Shown: one piece after another, positions 1 through 8,426 of the stretch
Layout of the letters: every line of letters starts with the position of its first letter
Position numbering within the stretch: position 1 is the stretch's first letter
Notes under the pieces: generated by a model
What the model was told of the DNA's origin: nothing
Seen by the model: only the letters and a program-made list of their open reading frames with translations
The model's database searches: none
Source of the DNA: Verrucomicrobiales bacterium
GTDB taxonomy: Bacteria; Verrucomicrobiota; Verrucomicrobiia; Limisphaerales; UBA11320
Reading direction: 5' to 3'
Assembly (NCBI GenBank): GCA_003452185.1
Contig: DMJJ01000397.1
Coordinates: forward strand, 1-22,792
Length of the DNA stretch: 22,792 nucleotides
Position numbers and translations under genes: made by a program

Positions 1-3000
1 CACCGTCAGCGTTGCCGCCGCACTGGTAATGTTCCCGGCCTCATTGTTCACCACCACTGTGTAGCTCCCTTCGTCAGACTGCTGCGCGTTCGGGATCGTC
101 AGGGTCGCTGACGTGGCACCGACCACGTCCGCCGCGCCTTTCTTCCACTGATAGGTCAGCGTTCCGTGGTTCGCGTTCGCCCCCACGGTGAAGGTGGCGG
201 TTTGACCTTGATTGAGGGTCACGTTGGCCGGCTGCAGGGAGATCGTTGGGGGAACGATGACAGTCAGGGTGGCTCCGGAGCTCGTGATCAGGCCCGCAAG
301 ATTGCTGACATCAACCGTGTAGAGCGCCTCATCGGCAGGCTGGGCGTTCGGGATCGAAAGAGTCGCTGCGATCGCTCCCGGGATCGCCGTCCCCCCCTTC
401 TTCCACTGGTAGGAGAGCACTCCATGGCCGGCGTCGGCCCCGACGCTGAAGAGAGCGGTGGTCCCTTGCACCACGGTGATGCTTACCGGCTGCGAGGTGA
501 TGACCGGCGGGTTAACGACGGTCAGGGTGGCACCCGCGCTGGTGACATTTCCACCAAGGTTGGTAACCACCACGGTGTAGCTTCCCTCGTCGCTCTGCTG
601 CGCGTTGGCAATCGAGAGCGAGGCCGAGGTGGCTCCCGGGATGGAGGCAGGACCCTTGTACCACTGGTAGCTCAGCACCCCGTGACCCGGGTTGGCCGAT
701 ACGGTGAAACTGGCAACGGTACCCCGCGCAACCGTGGTGCTGGAGGGCTGGGCAGTGATGATGGGCGGGTTGACGACGGTCAGCCCGGCAGCGGCGCTGG
801 TCAGGCTGCCGGCCGAATTTCTGACCACCACGGTGTAGCTCCCCTCATCGCTCTGCTGCGCGTTGGGGATCGTCAGGGTCGCCGAGGTGGCTCCCACCAC
901 ATCCGCCGCCCCCTTCTTCCACTGGTAGGCCAGAACACCGTGGCCCGCGTCGGCCACCACGCTGAAGCTGGCCGTGGCACCCTGCGCGACCGTCTGGGTT
1001 GCAGGCTGGGTGTTGATCAAAGGAGGGTTGACGACGGTCAACGTCGCCTGGCTGCTCAGAAGGCTTCCCGCCTCGTTGGTCACGAGAACTGTGTAGGTCC
1101 CCTCGTTGGACTGTTGGGCGGCGGGGATCGAGAGGGTGGCAGCGGTGGCCCCGGAGATGCTCGTCCCGTTCAGTTTCCACTGGTAGGAGAGATGCCCATT
1201 GCCTGCGGTGGCGGTGACGGAGAATGAGGCGGTGTCGCCCTTGTTCACCGTGAGCGTCGAGGGCTGGGAGGAGATGGTCGGGGGAACAATGACGGTGAGA
1301 GTGGCGGCGGAGCTGGTGGCCGTGCCCACGGGATTGGTGACCGTGACGGAGTAGGTGCCACCATTTGCGACCTGAACGGAGGGAATGGTGTAGCTGGAGG
1401 AGGTTGCCCCGGCGATCGGTGTTGTTCCGTTGTAGATCCACTGGTAGCCGATGGGGGCATCACCCGAGTTTCCAACGGTGAAGGTGACGGGCGAGTTGAC
1501 CGGGATCGACTGCGATGCGGGCTGCGTTGTGACCTGGGGAGGAGCGAGCACTGTGAGGAGCGCCGCCCGGCTGGTCACGACCCCGGCAAAGTTGGAGATC
1601 ACAAGGCTGTAGGTCCCGTTATTCGCGTACCCGAGCGAGGGGAGCGTGAAGCTGGCAGAGGTTGCACCCGGGATGAGCGTCGTGCCGTTCTTGAACCACT
1701 GGAGGCCGAAGGGAGCCGTGCCGGAGAGGCCCACGGTGAAGGTGGTGGTGCCGCCAAGGAGTCCGTAACGGTCCGCGGGCTGTGAGGTGATGGAGGGGGG
1801 AACGATGACGGTGAGGGAGGCATCGCCGCTGGTGACGCTTCCCTGGGCGTTGGAGACGCGAACGGAATAGTTGCCGTTGTTGGACGGGTGGACCGAGACA
1901 AGCGTCAGGGTGGCACTCGTGGCTCCAGGAATGTCGACGCCGCCCAGCATCCACTGGTATTGCAGGGTCGGGCGGCCGTCAGCGACCACCGAGAAGCTGA
2001 CGGTGGCCCCGTCGACAACCATTTTGCTCACCGGGCCGGTGACGATTCCAGGGACCTCCCGCACCGTCAGGGTCACCGGGTCGCTGGCGATGATATTCAG
2101 GGGATTGGCCACGGTGAGGGTGTAGGCACCGGCCTCGTTCGTGGTGACGTTGGAGAGGGTCAGGACGGGACCGGTGGCTCCCGTCACCTCGATGCTACCC
2201 TCCTGATACCACTGCATGATAAGGGGGAGGCTGCCCTGGACTCCGGCGGTGAACACCGCGGTGCCACCCCACGGCACCGTCAAGGCCAGGGGCTGGGGCT
2301 GGGGATTGAAGGAGGGGTACTGAAGGACGTCGACGTGAGCCGGAAGGCTCGTCTCCCCGCCATAGGGGTTTGAGACCCGAACGGTGTAGTCGCCGGTGTC
2401 AGCGAGCGTGGCGGCCACCAGGGAATAGGAGTCGGCCGTAGCCCCGGGGATGAGCACGCCGTTGAAATACCACTGGTAGCTCAAGGGAAGATCCCCGTCT
2501 CCGAGGACGCTCAGGGTGAGGGGATCACCCTCCCCGACCACTGCCCCGATCGGTTGATCGAGGATGTAGCCAGGGATGTGAACCGTCAGGATGGCATCCA
2601 GGCTGAAGACATCATTGTAGTCGTTGTACACCTCAAGCGAGTAGGCGCCGGCATCACTCAACTGTGCCGCCGGGATGGTGTAGGTGGTGTTCGTACCATC
2701 GGGGATGGGCGCACCGGCGAACCACCATTGGTAAAACAGCGGCGGCATTCCTTTGACCACCGCGGAGAAAGTGGCGGACTGACCAAAGTTGACCGAAACA
2801 TCGGCTGGCTGGGTAATGAAGGTGGGATCAAGAATGACATTCAACGAGACCAGATCGCTGCTGGTCGTGCCGTTATCGTTGGTGCAATCGACCTGGTAGG
2901 CGCCCGCATCGTCCGGGCCGGCAGAGGGGATCGTCAGCACCACGTTCGTCCCGACGGGGGCAGGGATCGCAACGCCGTTGCGGTACCACTGGAACGTCAC

Positions 3001-3087
3001 CTCGTTGCCCGTCACGACCACCGTCATCGAGAACGGATCGCCGCCAAACACATCGCCCCCCACCGGCTGGGTTGTGATCACGGGAGC
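1..3087 (-). repeat. Twelve tandem Ig-domain coding repeats, about 258 bp each
   Basis: The codons for the conserved Q-W core recur on the minus strand near 2986, 2726, 2471, 2212, 1951, 1697, 1439, 1177, 921, 661, 401 and 147, a spacing of 254-262 bp (about 86 residues). The N-terminal repeats (1-6, right-hand side) are divergent. Repeats 8-12 (left-hand side) are much closer to one another, with shared blocks such as IPNAQQSDEGSYTVVV. This points to expansion at the C-terminal side of the array, probably continuing beyond position 1. Confidence 0.88.
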
Positions 3088-3216
3088 CGTTGCCGCACCA
3101 GCCACCCCGCCGCCGAGAAGCAGACCGAGGGAGAGGAGGCTGAGCAGCAGTCGAACCGAGGCGACGACACCACCACGCCAGGAGCGTGGCCACAGGGAAG
3201 AGGCTAATGAGTGCAT
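1..3216 (-). CDS. Large secreted protein of tandem Ig-like domains (N-terminal part; runs off left edge)
   Basis: The minus-strand frame is open from an ATG at 3216 to the window edge, 1072 codons without a stop. Residues 1-42 look like a signal peptide: Arg-rich start, then a Leu/Gly-rich core and an AGA-type end. Twelve Ig-like domains follow, each with a central YQW (or FQW, LQW, MQW) and a later D-x-G-x-Y signature such as SDEGSYTV, joined by linkers of the type VVNPPxIxxQP. The two canonical Ig cysteines are absent from nearly all domains. Such arrays are common in Verrucomicrobiota surface or secreted proteins, where they usually space out or display a terminal enzymatic, adhesive or anchoring domain; that end is outside the window, so the actual function is unknown. 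No Shine-Dalgarno sequence precedes the ATG, but the start fits the signal peptide well. Confidence 0.9.
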   Translation of the reverse strand, partial: MHSLASSLWPRSWRGGVVASVRLLLSLLSLGLLLGGGVAGAATAPVITTQPVGGDVFGGDPFSMTVVVTGNEVTFQWYRNGVAIPAPVGTNVVLTIPSAGPDDAGAYQVDCTNDNGTTSSDLVSLNVILDPTFITQPADVSVNFGQSATFSAVVKGMPPLFYQWWFAGAPIPDGTNTTYTIPAAQLSDAGAYSLEVYNDYNDVFSLDAILTVHIPGYILDQPIGAVVGEGDPLTLSVLGDGDLPLSYQWYFNGVLIPGATADSYSLVAATLADTGDYTVRVSNPYGGETSLPAHVDVLQYPSFNPQPQPLALTVPWGGTAVFTAGVQGSLPLIMQWYQEGSIEVTGATGPVLTLSNVTTNEAGAYTLTVANPLNIIASDPVTLTVREVPGIVTGPVSKMVVDGATVSFSVVADGRPTLQYQWMLGGVDIPGATSATLTLVSVHPSNNGNYSVRVSNAQGSVTSGDASLTVIVPPSITSQPADRYGLLGGTTTFTVGLSGTAPFGLQWFKNGTTLIPGATSASFTLPSLGYANNGTYSLVISNFAGVVTSRAALLTVLAPPQVTTQPASQSIPVNSPVTFTVGNSGDAPIGYQWIYNGTTPIAGATSSSYTIPSVQVANGGTYSVTVTNPVGTATSSAATLTVIVPPTISSQPSTLTVNKGDTASFSVTATAGNGHLSYQWKLNGTSISGATAATLSIPAAQQSNEGTYTVLVTNEAGSLLSSQATLTVVNPPLINTQPATQTVAQGATASFSVVADAGHGVLAYQWKKGAADVVGATSATLTIPNAQQSDEGSYTVVVRNSAGSLTSAAAGLTVVNPPIITAQPSSTTVARGTVASFTVSANPGHGVLSYQWYKGPASIPGATSASLSIANAQQSDEGSYTVVVTNLGGNVTSAGATLTVVNPPVITSQPVSITVVQGTTALFSVGADAGHGVLSYQWKKGGTAIPGAIAATLSIPNAQPADEALYTVDVSNLAGLITSSGATLTVIVPPTISLQPANVTLNQGQTATFTVGANANHGTLTYQWKKGAADVVGATSATLTIPNAQQSDEGSYTVVVNNEAGNITSAAATLTV

Positions 3217-3676
3217 GGTATTGGAAGCAGAGGGTTGAATTGCCGGAAGGTGGGGAATCCGTGAAGAAGGCTGCTCCGAGACCAAGCCCGACGGAATGCT
3301 GGGCGCATCCCCGAAAGACTGCACGTCCGTACTGCCCCGGCCACCAGGCCGCTGCCCCACCGAAAACGAACACCGCGCGTTCTGATTACACATAACGTAA
3401 GTAACTCCAGACGAACTCGGACAAGCGGCCCAGCAGACGCGCACCAACCGTGTGCCATCGAGGGGGAGCGACCTACATCGTCTCCCTGGGGCGGGCATGG
3501 AAGATCAAACCTCCGGCCCAAGCTCCCGGCCTTTGAGGAAAGTCAGACCGTCAGCGACGGTCCGAGTCCCTTATTATGACCATCGTCCACTAAACCACCC
3601 CCCTGTAGCCGGGATTAACACCGATCGAACAGCCGAGGCAGGTGGCCGCCCGCCCGACACAGAGAGTAAGGGAAAT
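3217..3676. other. 460-bp gene-free spacer between the Ig-array gene and tyrS
   Basis: Both flanking genes are on the minus strand: the spacer follows the tyrS stop and precedes the Ig-array start. Open frames here lack homology I recognise and are extensions of antisense frames. The stretch contains a hairpin at 3546-3562 and, on the minus strand, a TGTAAT hexamer (3390-3385) that could be a -10 box about 170 nt before the Ig-array ATG; no convincing -35 box accompanies it. I see no RNA gene. Confidence 0.6.
3546..3562 (-). terminator. Possible tyrS-distal hairpin
   Basis: GACCGTC and GACGGTC pair perfectly (7 bp) around a 3-nt loop, about 115 nt past the tyrS stop on the transcribed strand. 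It is followed by TGACTTTCC, not a clean T-run, so intrinsic termination is only a possibility. Confidence 0.25.
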
Positions 3677-4963
3677 CTAACCTATGCTGAGGGAGACGCA
3701 AGTGTAGGTCCGTTTTCCCTTGCGCAGAAGGAGGTACTTACCGAAGAGGAAAAGATCACAAGTAACTCGCATGGAGGAGTCTGCAACGCGCTTGGCGTTG
3801 ACGTAAATACCTCCCCCATCGATATCTTTTCGCGCTTGTCCCTTGGACGGAGCGAGCCCGCTGAGGAGCAGCAAATCGGGGAGCGACATCCCTTCGGGGG
3901 TGAGGAGGCTCGGTTCGATGGTTTTTGTGGGAACCTCGCCCACGATGTCGGAAAAGGTCGCCTCGGAGATCCCGTCCAGATCGCCACCGAAGAGGATGTC
4001 GCTGGCGCGAATTGCCTCCTCGGTGGCCTGGAGGCCGTGGATCAACTCGGTGACCGAACGCGCCAGGGCCTTGTGGGCCACGCGGGCCTCGGGACGCGCG
4101 AGATGCTCCTTCTCCAGGGCCTCGATCTCGGCTTGTGGCAGGAATGTGAAGTAGCGGAGATACCGGACTACATCCCGGTCATCGGTCCGGATCCAAAACT
4201 GGTAGAACCGGTAGACGCTTGTCCGCTTCGGGTCGAGCCAGATGGCTCCGGCAACGGTTTTTCCGAACTTGGTTCCATCCGCGTTCGTGATCAGCGGGAG
4301 GGTCAGACCGAAGGCATGGGACCCGAGCTTCTTTCGGATCAAGTCGGTCCCGGCGGTGATGTTGCCCCATTGGTCGCTCCCCCCGATCTGGAGTTCGCAT
4401 CCGAGTTCCTTCCGGAGGTGGTAGAAATCAAACGCCTGGAGCAGCATGTAGCTGAATTCGGTGTAGCTGATGCCGGTCTCCCGGTCCTCCATCCGGGCGC
4501 GCACGCTCTCCTTGCCGATCATCATGTTGACGGAAAAGTGCTTTCCGATGTCGCGCAAGAAATCGATGAACGTGACCGGAGCAGTCCACGTGGCGTTGTC
4601 GAGGAGGCGAGCTGGGTTGGCAGGCACCTCGAAATCGAGAAGCTTCGCGAGCTGGACCTTGACCGAGGCAATGTTGGCCGAGAGGGTCTCCCGAGTCAGG
4701 AGCTGGCGCTCCTGGCTCTTGCCGCTCGGGTCACCGATCGAGCCGGTCGCGCCGCCGGCGAGGGCGATCGGGTGGTGGCCGAAGAGCTGAAATCGACGCA
4801 GCGCCAGCAGCGGAACCAGGTTCCCCACGTGGAGGCTGTCCGCCGTGGGATCGAAGCCGCAGTAGAGGGTGATCGGGCCGGTGGCGACGCGTCGCGTGAG
4901 CTCCGGCATGTCGGTGCTGTCCGCCACCAACCCACGCCACTGCAGATCCTCGAGAATGGTCAT
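3677..4963 (-). CDS. tyrS: Tyrosyl-tRNA synthetase
   Basis: This cytoplasmic class I synthetase charges tRNA-Tyr with tyrosine using ATP. The 428-residue length matches the bacterial TyrRS family (E. coli has 424). Visible landmarks are the ATP-binding HIGH-type motif HVGN at residues 45-48 within CGFDPTADSLHVGNL, the tyrosine-pocket segment GGSDQWGNI near 194-202, the KMSKS-equivalent KFGKT at 232-236 in its usual bacterial form, and a C-terminal S4-like RNA-binding domain (about 360-420, GGGIYVNAKRV). The frame extends 59 codons upstream, but the extra residues look like antisense of nothing conserved, and MTILEDLQWRGL is the normal family start. It is the last gene of a probable unit with the mutarotase gene, 49 nt upstream. 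No T-box leader was recognised. Confidence 0.97.
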   Translation of the reverse strand: MTILEDLQWRGLVADSTDMPELTRRVATGPITLYCGFDPTADSLHVGNLVPLLALRRFQLFGHHPIALAGGATGSIGDPSGKSQERQLLTRETLSANIASVKVQLAKLLDFEVPANPARLLDNATWTAPVTFIDFLRDIGKHFSVNMMIGKESVRARMEDRETGISYTEFSYMLLQAFDFYHLRKELGCELQIGGSDQWGNITAGTDLIRKKLGSHAFGLTLPLITNADGTKFGKTVAGAIWLDPKRTSVYRFYQFWIRTDDRDVVRYLRYFTFLPQAEIEALEKEHLARPEARVAHKALARSVTELIHGLQATEEAIRASDILFGGDLDGISEATFSDIVGEVPTKTIEPSLLTPEGMSLPDLLLLSGLAPSKGQARKDIDGGGIYVNAKRVADSSMRVTCDLFLFGKYLLLRKGKRTYTCVSLSIG

Positions 4964-5012
4964 CGGGGGAGAGAGTAACCCTTCCCTTCCCCGGCCCCTC
5001 AAGGGCAATCTT

Positions 5013-5924
5013 TCAAGCCAGCGGCTCCGCCCGCAGCGTAACCCCAAGGACCGAGGAGTGCCCGGGCGGGAGCACCACCCGGTTGCGCCCGACGTTGCCC
5101 GACTCCACGCAGACCATCTGGAGATACTCCTCCCCGCCAAAGTCAGGCATCTGCTGGGCTTTGGCGATCCATGGGTTCCAGAGGACGGTCGACCGGGACC
5201 CGGACTTCTCGATCAGCAGGCGACGCCCGAGCGACGGGTCGACCACCTCCACCGTCGACTCGGTGTCGAGGTACACCCGGTCCGTCTCCGAGGTGATCGA
5301 GATCTCCTCGTTTGTCTCCTGTTTCAGCGCAAACTGCTCCACCTTGTCGAGGTAGGAGGTCCCCTTCAGCCCCCGCACCCGGATCTGGCGGACATCCCCC
5401 ACATGGAGATAGGTGTGGAGGCAGTTCTCGAAGGAGAATTCCTGGCTGGCGGAGGTGTTCGTCACAATCAACTCCAGCCGGAGGACCTCGGTGACCGTCA
5501 CCACGTAATTCAGGGTGAAGGGGGGCCAGGTGGCCGCCGGGGGCGTCTCCCCCAGGGCCAGACGCACGGTGACCCCATCGGCGGGGAGTGCCGTCACCTC
5601 GTTCAGGATCCACTCCTGGGTCCTCGCAAACCCGTGGGAAGGCTCCCCCTCCCGGGCCCCGAACCAGGGGAAGATAATGGGCACTCCCCCCCGGATCGCC
5701 TGCCCTTTTTCAAAGCGGCTGAACTGGCTGGTGAAGAGAATCGGCGGCTCCTGCCGACGTTGGAAGCCGGTGACGTGGGCCCCGTGGAGATAGAGCTCCG
5801 CCTCGCTGCTTTGGGTGGTCACCTCGAGTTTGGGCAACTCGCCGTTGCCATCCTCGAAATCAACCCGCCCGGGGATCTCCAATCGCTTCCAATCGGGTCT
5901 CTGGATGGGGGTGCTCATAAGCAT
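5013..5924 (-). CDS. D-hexose-6-phosphate mutarotase / aldose 1-epimerase family (YeaD-like)
   Basis: The protein belongs to the galactose mutarotase-like fold and most resembles the glucose-6-phosphate 1-epimerase (YeaD) branch, which interconverts alpha and beta anomers of hexose 6-phosphates in the cytoplasm. In 303 residues it shows the conserved core RGGVPIIFPWFG (78-89), the catalytic-region histidine in SHGFAR (His97), a second histidine cluster CLHTYLHVGD (His170, His174) and the C-terminal VCVESGN with the likely catalytic Glu274. A methionine at codon 3 (5918) is an equally possible start. It lies 54 nt after the uronate isomerase-like gene and 49 nt before tyrS on the same strand. 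The substrate is inferred from family only. Confidence 0.88.
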   Translation of the reverse strand: MLMSTPIQRPDWKRLEIPGRVDFEDGNGELPKLEVTTQSSEAELYLHGAHVTGFQRRQEPPILFTSQFSRFEKGQAIRGGVPIIFPWFGAREGEPSHGFARTQEWILNEVTALPADGVTVRLALGETPPAATWPPFTLNYVVTVTEVLRLELIVTNTSASQEFSFENCLHTYLHVGDVRQIRVRGLKGTSYLDKVEQFALKQETNEEISITSETDRVYLDTESTVEVVDPSLGRRLLIEKSGSRSTVLWNPWIAKAQQMPDFGGEEYLQMVCVESGNVGRNRVVLPPGHSSVLGVTLRAEPLA

Positions 5925-5978
5925 GTTAGAACCGCCGGAACTTTAGTGGGAGGATCGGGGGAAGCGACGCTTTTTTTG

Positions 5979-7271
5979 TCAACGATGCCTCATCGCAGCG
6001 GGTGCCGGGGCCGGGGTGCTGAAGCGGGCGAACTCCCCGCCGAACAACGCCCCGACGTCCCTCCGCAGCTCACCCTCCGAGACGCGCCAGCCGGTCGATT
6101 CCAACGCGTCATAGGTTTGCACCAACACCCGGCCGATGACCTCACGGCTGTGACGCCACTTGTAGATGAGCTGCTCGAGCACCCGGGCATCGGAGTGCTG
6201 CGGGGTGTAGCTCAGCCCGAGGAGCTCGGTGCGCATCTGGGTCATCTCCCCGATGAGGGAGGGGGTGTTGAGAAACCACCAGCAACCGAACAGGTGGAGG
6301 TTCCGGAACTTCCTCGCCAGGACACAGAGCTCGTGCTGGTTCTCGCGGGCGAGAGCGGTGACCGCGAACCGGGTCTCCGGGAAGGCGTCGCACAGGTTCC
6401 GCAGCCCCTCCAGCCTGGAGAGCCCCACGCCGTCCCCGGCCATCCGAAGCCTGGGATTGACCCCGCGCCGGACCCCGGGCATCAGGGCGAAAGGCTGCCC
6501 GGTCTCGGTGCAATGCGGGACAACGGCCCCCTCAATTAGCCGGGCGGCCTCCGTCTGATCGGGGAAAGTGAACTCCGGCGGCAGTGACACCATGAGGAAC
6601 CCGGACTCCAGCCGGCGGCTCCAGTCGCCCAGAAACCGGCGCACCTCCCCGAGGGTGCGGGGGGTCAGCGCGGGGCTCACCTTGTAGCCCCAGGCCTGGA
6701 GGGTTTTGCACGACTTCTTCCAGTCGAGCAGCAATGGGTCGATGCGCAACGCCGACTTGAAACGGTCGTGACGACGGAACCCGCGCTCCCAGACCGGCCG
6801 CTCCAAGTCGTCAAACGGGGAGTTGGTCATGCAGACCGTCGAGACCCCGGCAAGGTCCAGAACCCGGTCGACATGCCGTCGCGGGTCCTGCGCCGAGAAC
6901 CACCCCCGGATCTGCCGCAGATCCCGGCGTCGCACGTCAATCCCCAGAGCCTCGAGCGTGGTGAGGACCCCGCGGCATGCCTCCGAGACCGGGGATCGCT
7001 CCAAAAACAGCTCCTGCCAGATCCACTCCGCCTGTTCCCGCTTTGAGAGCCTCCAGAAGGCCTCGAACGGAACGGTCAGATACCGGAACGCCTCCGCCAC
7101 CAGGTAATGATAGACCAGGAGATCGTCGATCCCCGAGAGAAGCAGTTCGCCGAAGGCCGGATCGTAAAGGTGCGTGTGGATGTCCTGAACCGGCGTGGTC
7201 GCAATGGCCTTCGCCACCCTGGTGGCCAGGGGCGTGGTGTTGCGTGCCGGACGACGGGTCTGCGGTGCCAT
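5979..7271 (-). CDS. Uronate isomerase-like amidohydrolase (UxaC/glucuronate isomerase family)
   Basis: This 430-residue protein resembles the uronate isomerase branch of the amidohydrolase superfamily, which converts glucuronate or galacturonate to the keto-uronates. Visible features are the metal-binding HxH near the N-terminus (DIHTHLYDP, His32 and His34), the following LLVYHYLVAEAFRY helix, MTNSPFDDLE in the middle and the C-terminal SDARVLEQLIYKWRH block, corresponding to the TDSR region of UxaC. The open frame starts 40 codons earlier (7391), but that part would overlap divergent trpD and looks non-conserved, so the ATG at 7271 was chosen. Its order before a sugar mutarotase supports carbohydrate metabolism. 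True uronate isomerase activity is not certain; divergent relatives may act on other sugars. Confidence 0.8.
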   Translation of the reverse strand: MAPQTRRPARNTTPLATRVAKAIATTPVQDIHTHLYDPAFGELLLSGIDDLLVYHYLVAEAFRYLTVPFEAFWRLSKREQAEWIWQELFLERSPVSEACRGVLTTLEALGIDVRRRDLRQIRGWFSAQDPRRHVDRVLDLAGVSTVCMTNSPFDDLERPVWERGFRRHDRFKSALRIDPLLLDWKKSCKTLQAWGYKVSPALTPRTLGEVRRFLGDWSRRLESGFLMVSLPPEFTFPDQTEAARLIEGAVVPHCTETGQPFALMPGVRRGVNPRLRMAGDGVGLSRLEGLRNLCDAFPETRFAVTALARENQHELCVLARKFRNLHLFGCWWFLNTPSLIGEMTQMRTELLGLSYTPQHSDARVLEQLIYKWRHSREVIGRVLVQTYDALESTGWRVSEGELRRDVGALFGGEFARFSTPAPAPAAMRHR

Positions 7272-7367
7272 GCCAAGGAAATAGCCGAGCCCCCCCCGGG
7301 GATCGACAGAATAATTCAATCCCACTTCTGGGTTTCGCTCCCGCCCGGCAGCCGGTAGGGTCGCGCC

Positions 7368-8426
7368 ATGCTCACACCCCTGACCGAGCAACTGGCGCGA
7401 CGCGAACCCCTCTCCCCGGAGCAGGTTCGTGCGGCTGTGGCGCTGCTGGCGTCAGACCAGCCCTCCCCCCAGGAGAAGGCCGCGTTCCTCACCCGACTCG
7501 CGGAAAAGGGGGAGACCACCTCGGAGCTCACCGGGTTCGCGTCAGAGCTTCGGAAGCTCTCGATCCAGCCGGACCTCGACCCAACCCTCCGCTCCCGCGA
7601 GATCCTGGATGTCTGTGGAACGGGCGGGGACCGGCTCAACACCTTCAACATCTCCACCACGGTCGCCTTGCTGGCGGCCTCCGGCGGTGTGGTGGTGGCC
7701 AAGCACGGGAACCGGGCGATCACCTCCGCATCCGGGAGCGCCGACGTGCTGGAGGCGCTCGGTATCCGCATTGACCTCTCTCCCGCGGAAGCCGCCGCCG
7801 CCCTCGCCGAGCACCACTTCGCGTTCCTCTTCGCCCCGAACTATCACCCGGCTTTTCGGAACATCGCCCCGGCGCGGCGGCTCTGTGCCGAGGCAGGCCA
7901 GCGAACGATCTTCAACCTGTTGGGCCCGCTTCTGAACCCGGTCCGCCCGACGGTCCAGCTCCTGGGGGTGCCCCGGCCCCAGCTCTGCGAGCCCTTTGCC
8001 CACGTCCTCCAGAGTCTCGGAAGCCGCAGGGCGATGGTCGTCTGCGGGTCGGTGGGCGACGCATACCTGGACGAGCTCTCCACCCTCGGGATAAACACCG
8101 TGGCGGAGTTTCATCACGACCGTGCGTTCGCCAGTTCGACCTTCTCCCCTCACGACTTCCCGCTTTCCCCCGCCACCCTTCAGGATCTGACGGGCGGGGA
8201 CCGGCATGTGAACGCGGCGATCGTCACGGCGATTCTCAGCGGAAAAGACCGCGGCCCCCGACGCGAGGCCGTGCTGCTCAACGCCTCTGCAGCCCTGTTT
8301 CTCGGTGGGGTCACCCGGTCGATGTCGGAGGGATGGGATCTGGCCGGAAAGCTGATCGATTCCGGGAAGGCGCGCTCCAAGCTCGATGACTTGGTCGCAG
8401 CCTCCCGGGGCGGGGGGGCACGGTGA
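7368..8426 (+). CDS. trpD: Anthranilate phosphoribosyltransferase
   Basis: TrpD transfers the phosphoribosyl group of PRPP to anthranilate, the second step of tryptophan synthesis after chorismate. The 352 residues contain the family motifs: GTGGD (84-88, PRPP diphosphate loop), KHGNRAITSASGSAD (112-126), FAPNYHPA and GQRTIFNLLGPLLNP. Position 121, in the SxSGS segment, is Ala where Lys or Arg is usual in relatives I know. No other trp gene is present in the window, so tryptophan synthesis genes appear dispersed. The gene is divergent from the uronate isomerase-like gene, separated by 96 nt with no convincing promoter box, and its stop overlaps the next gene's GTG. Confidence 0.96.
   Translation: MLTPLTEQLARREPLSPEQVRAAVALLASDQPSPQEKAAFLTRLAEKGETTSELTGFASELRKLSIQPDLDPTLRSREILDVCGTGGDRLNTFNISTTVALLAASGGVVVAKHGNRAITSASGSADVLEALGIRIDLSPAEAAAALAEHHFAFLFAPNYHPAFRNIAPARRLCAEAGQRTIFNLLGPLLNPVRPTVQLLGVPRPQLCEPFAHVLQSLGSRRAMVVCGSVGDAYLDELSTLGINTVAEFHHDRAFASSTFSPHDFPLSPATLQDLTGGDRHVNAAIVTAILSGKDRGPRREAVLLNASAALFLGGVTRSMSEGWDLAGKLIDSGKARSKLDDLVAASRGGGAR

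Noticed and set aside
166..1227. 353-codon plus-strand open frame over the Ig repeats
   Set aside because: Its apparent internal repeats simply mirror the Ig-domain repeats of the minus strand, where the signal peptide and conserved QW cores prove the real frame.
1..3087. Regular 258-bp repeats considered as CRISPR or satellite DNA
   Set aside because: The repeat unit is far too long for CRISPR and is explained by translated Ig-like domains in one continuous frame.
4256..4270. KFGKT instead of KMSKS in tyrosyl-tRNA synthetase, considered as an active-site change
   Set aside because: KFGKT/KFGKS is the normal form of this motif in bacterial TyrRS.
5956..5978. AAGC-GAC-GCTT stem plus T-run on the plus strand between the isomerase and mutarotase genes
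   Set aside because: The stem is only 4-5 bp and no plus-strand gene ends nearby; on the transcribed minus strand it precedes no T-run.
3452..6539. Two long plus-strand open frames (3452-4978 and 4869-6539) opposite tyrS, the mutarotase and the isomerase genes
   Set aside because: They are antisense to three well-recognised genes, have Arg/Gly/Pro-heavy compositions typical of GC-rich shadow frames, and show no domain I recognise.
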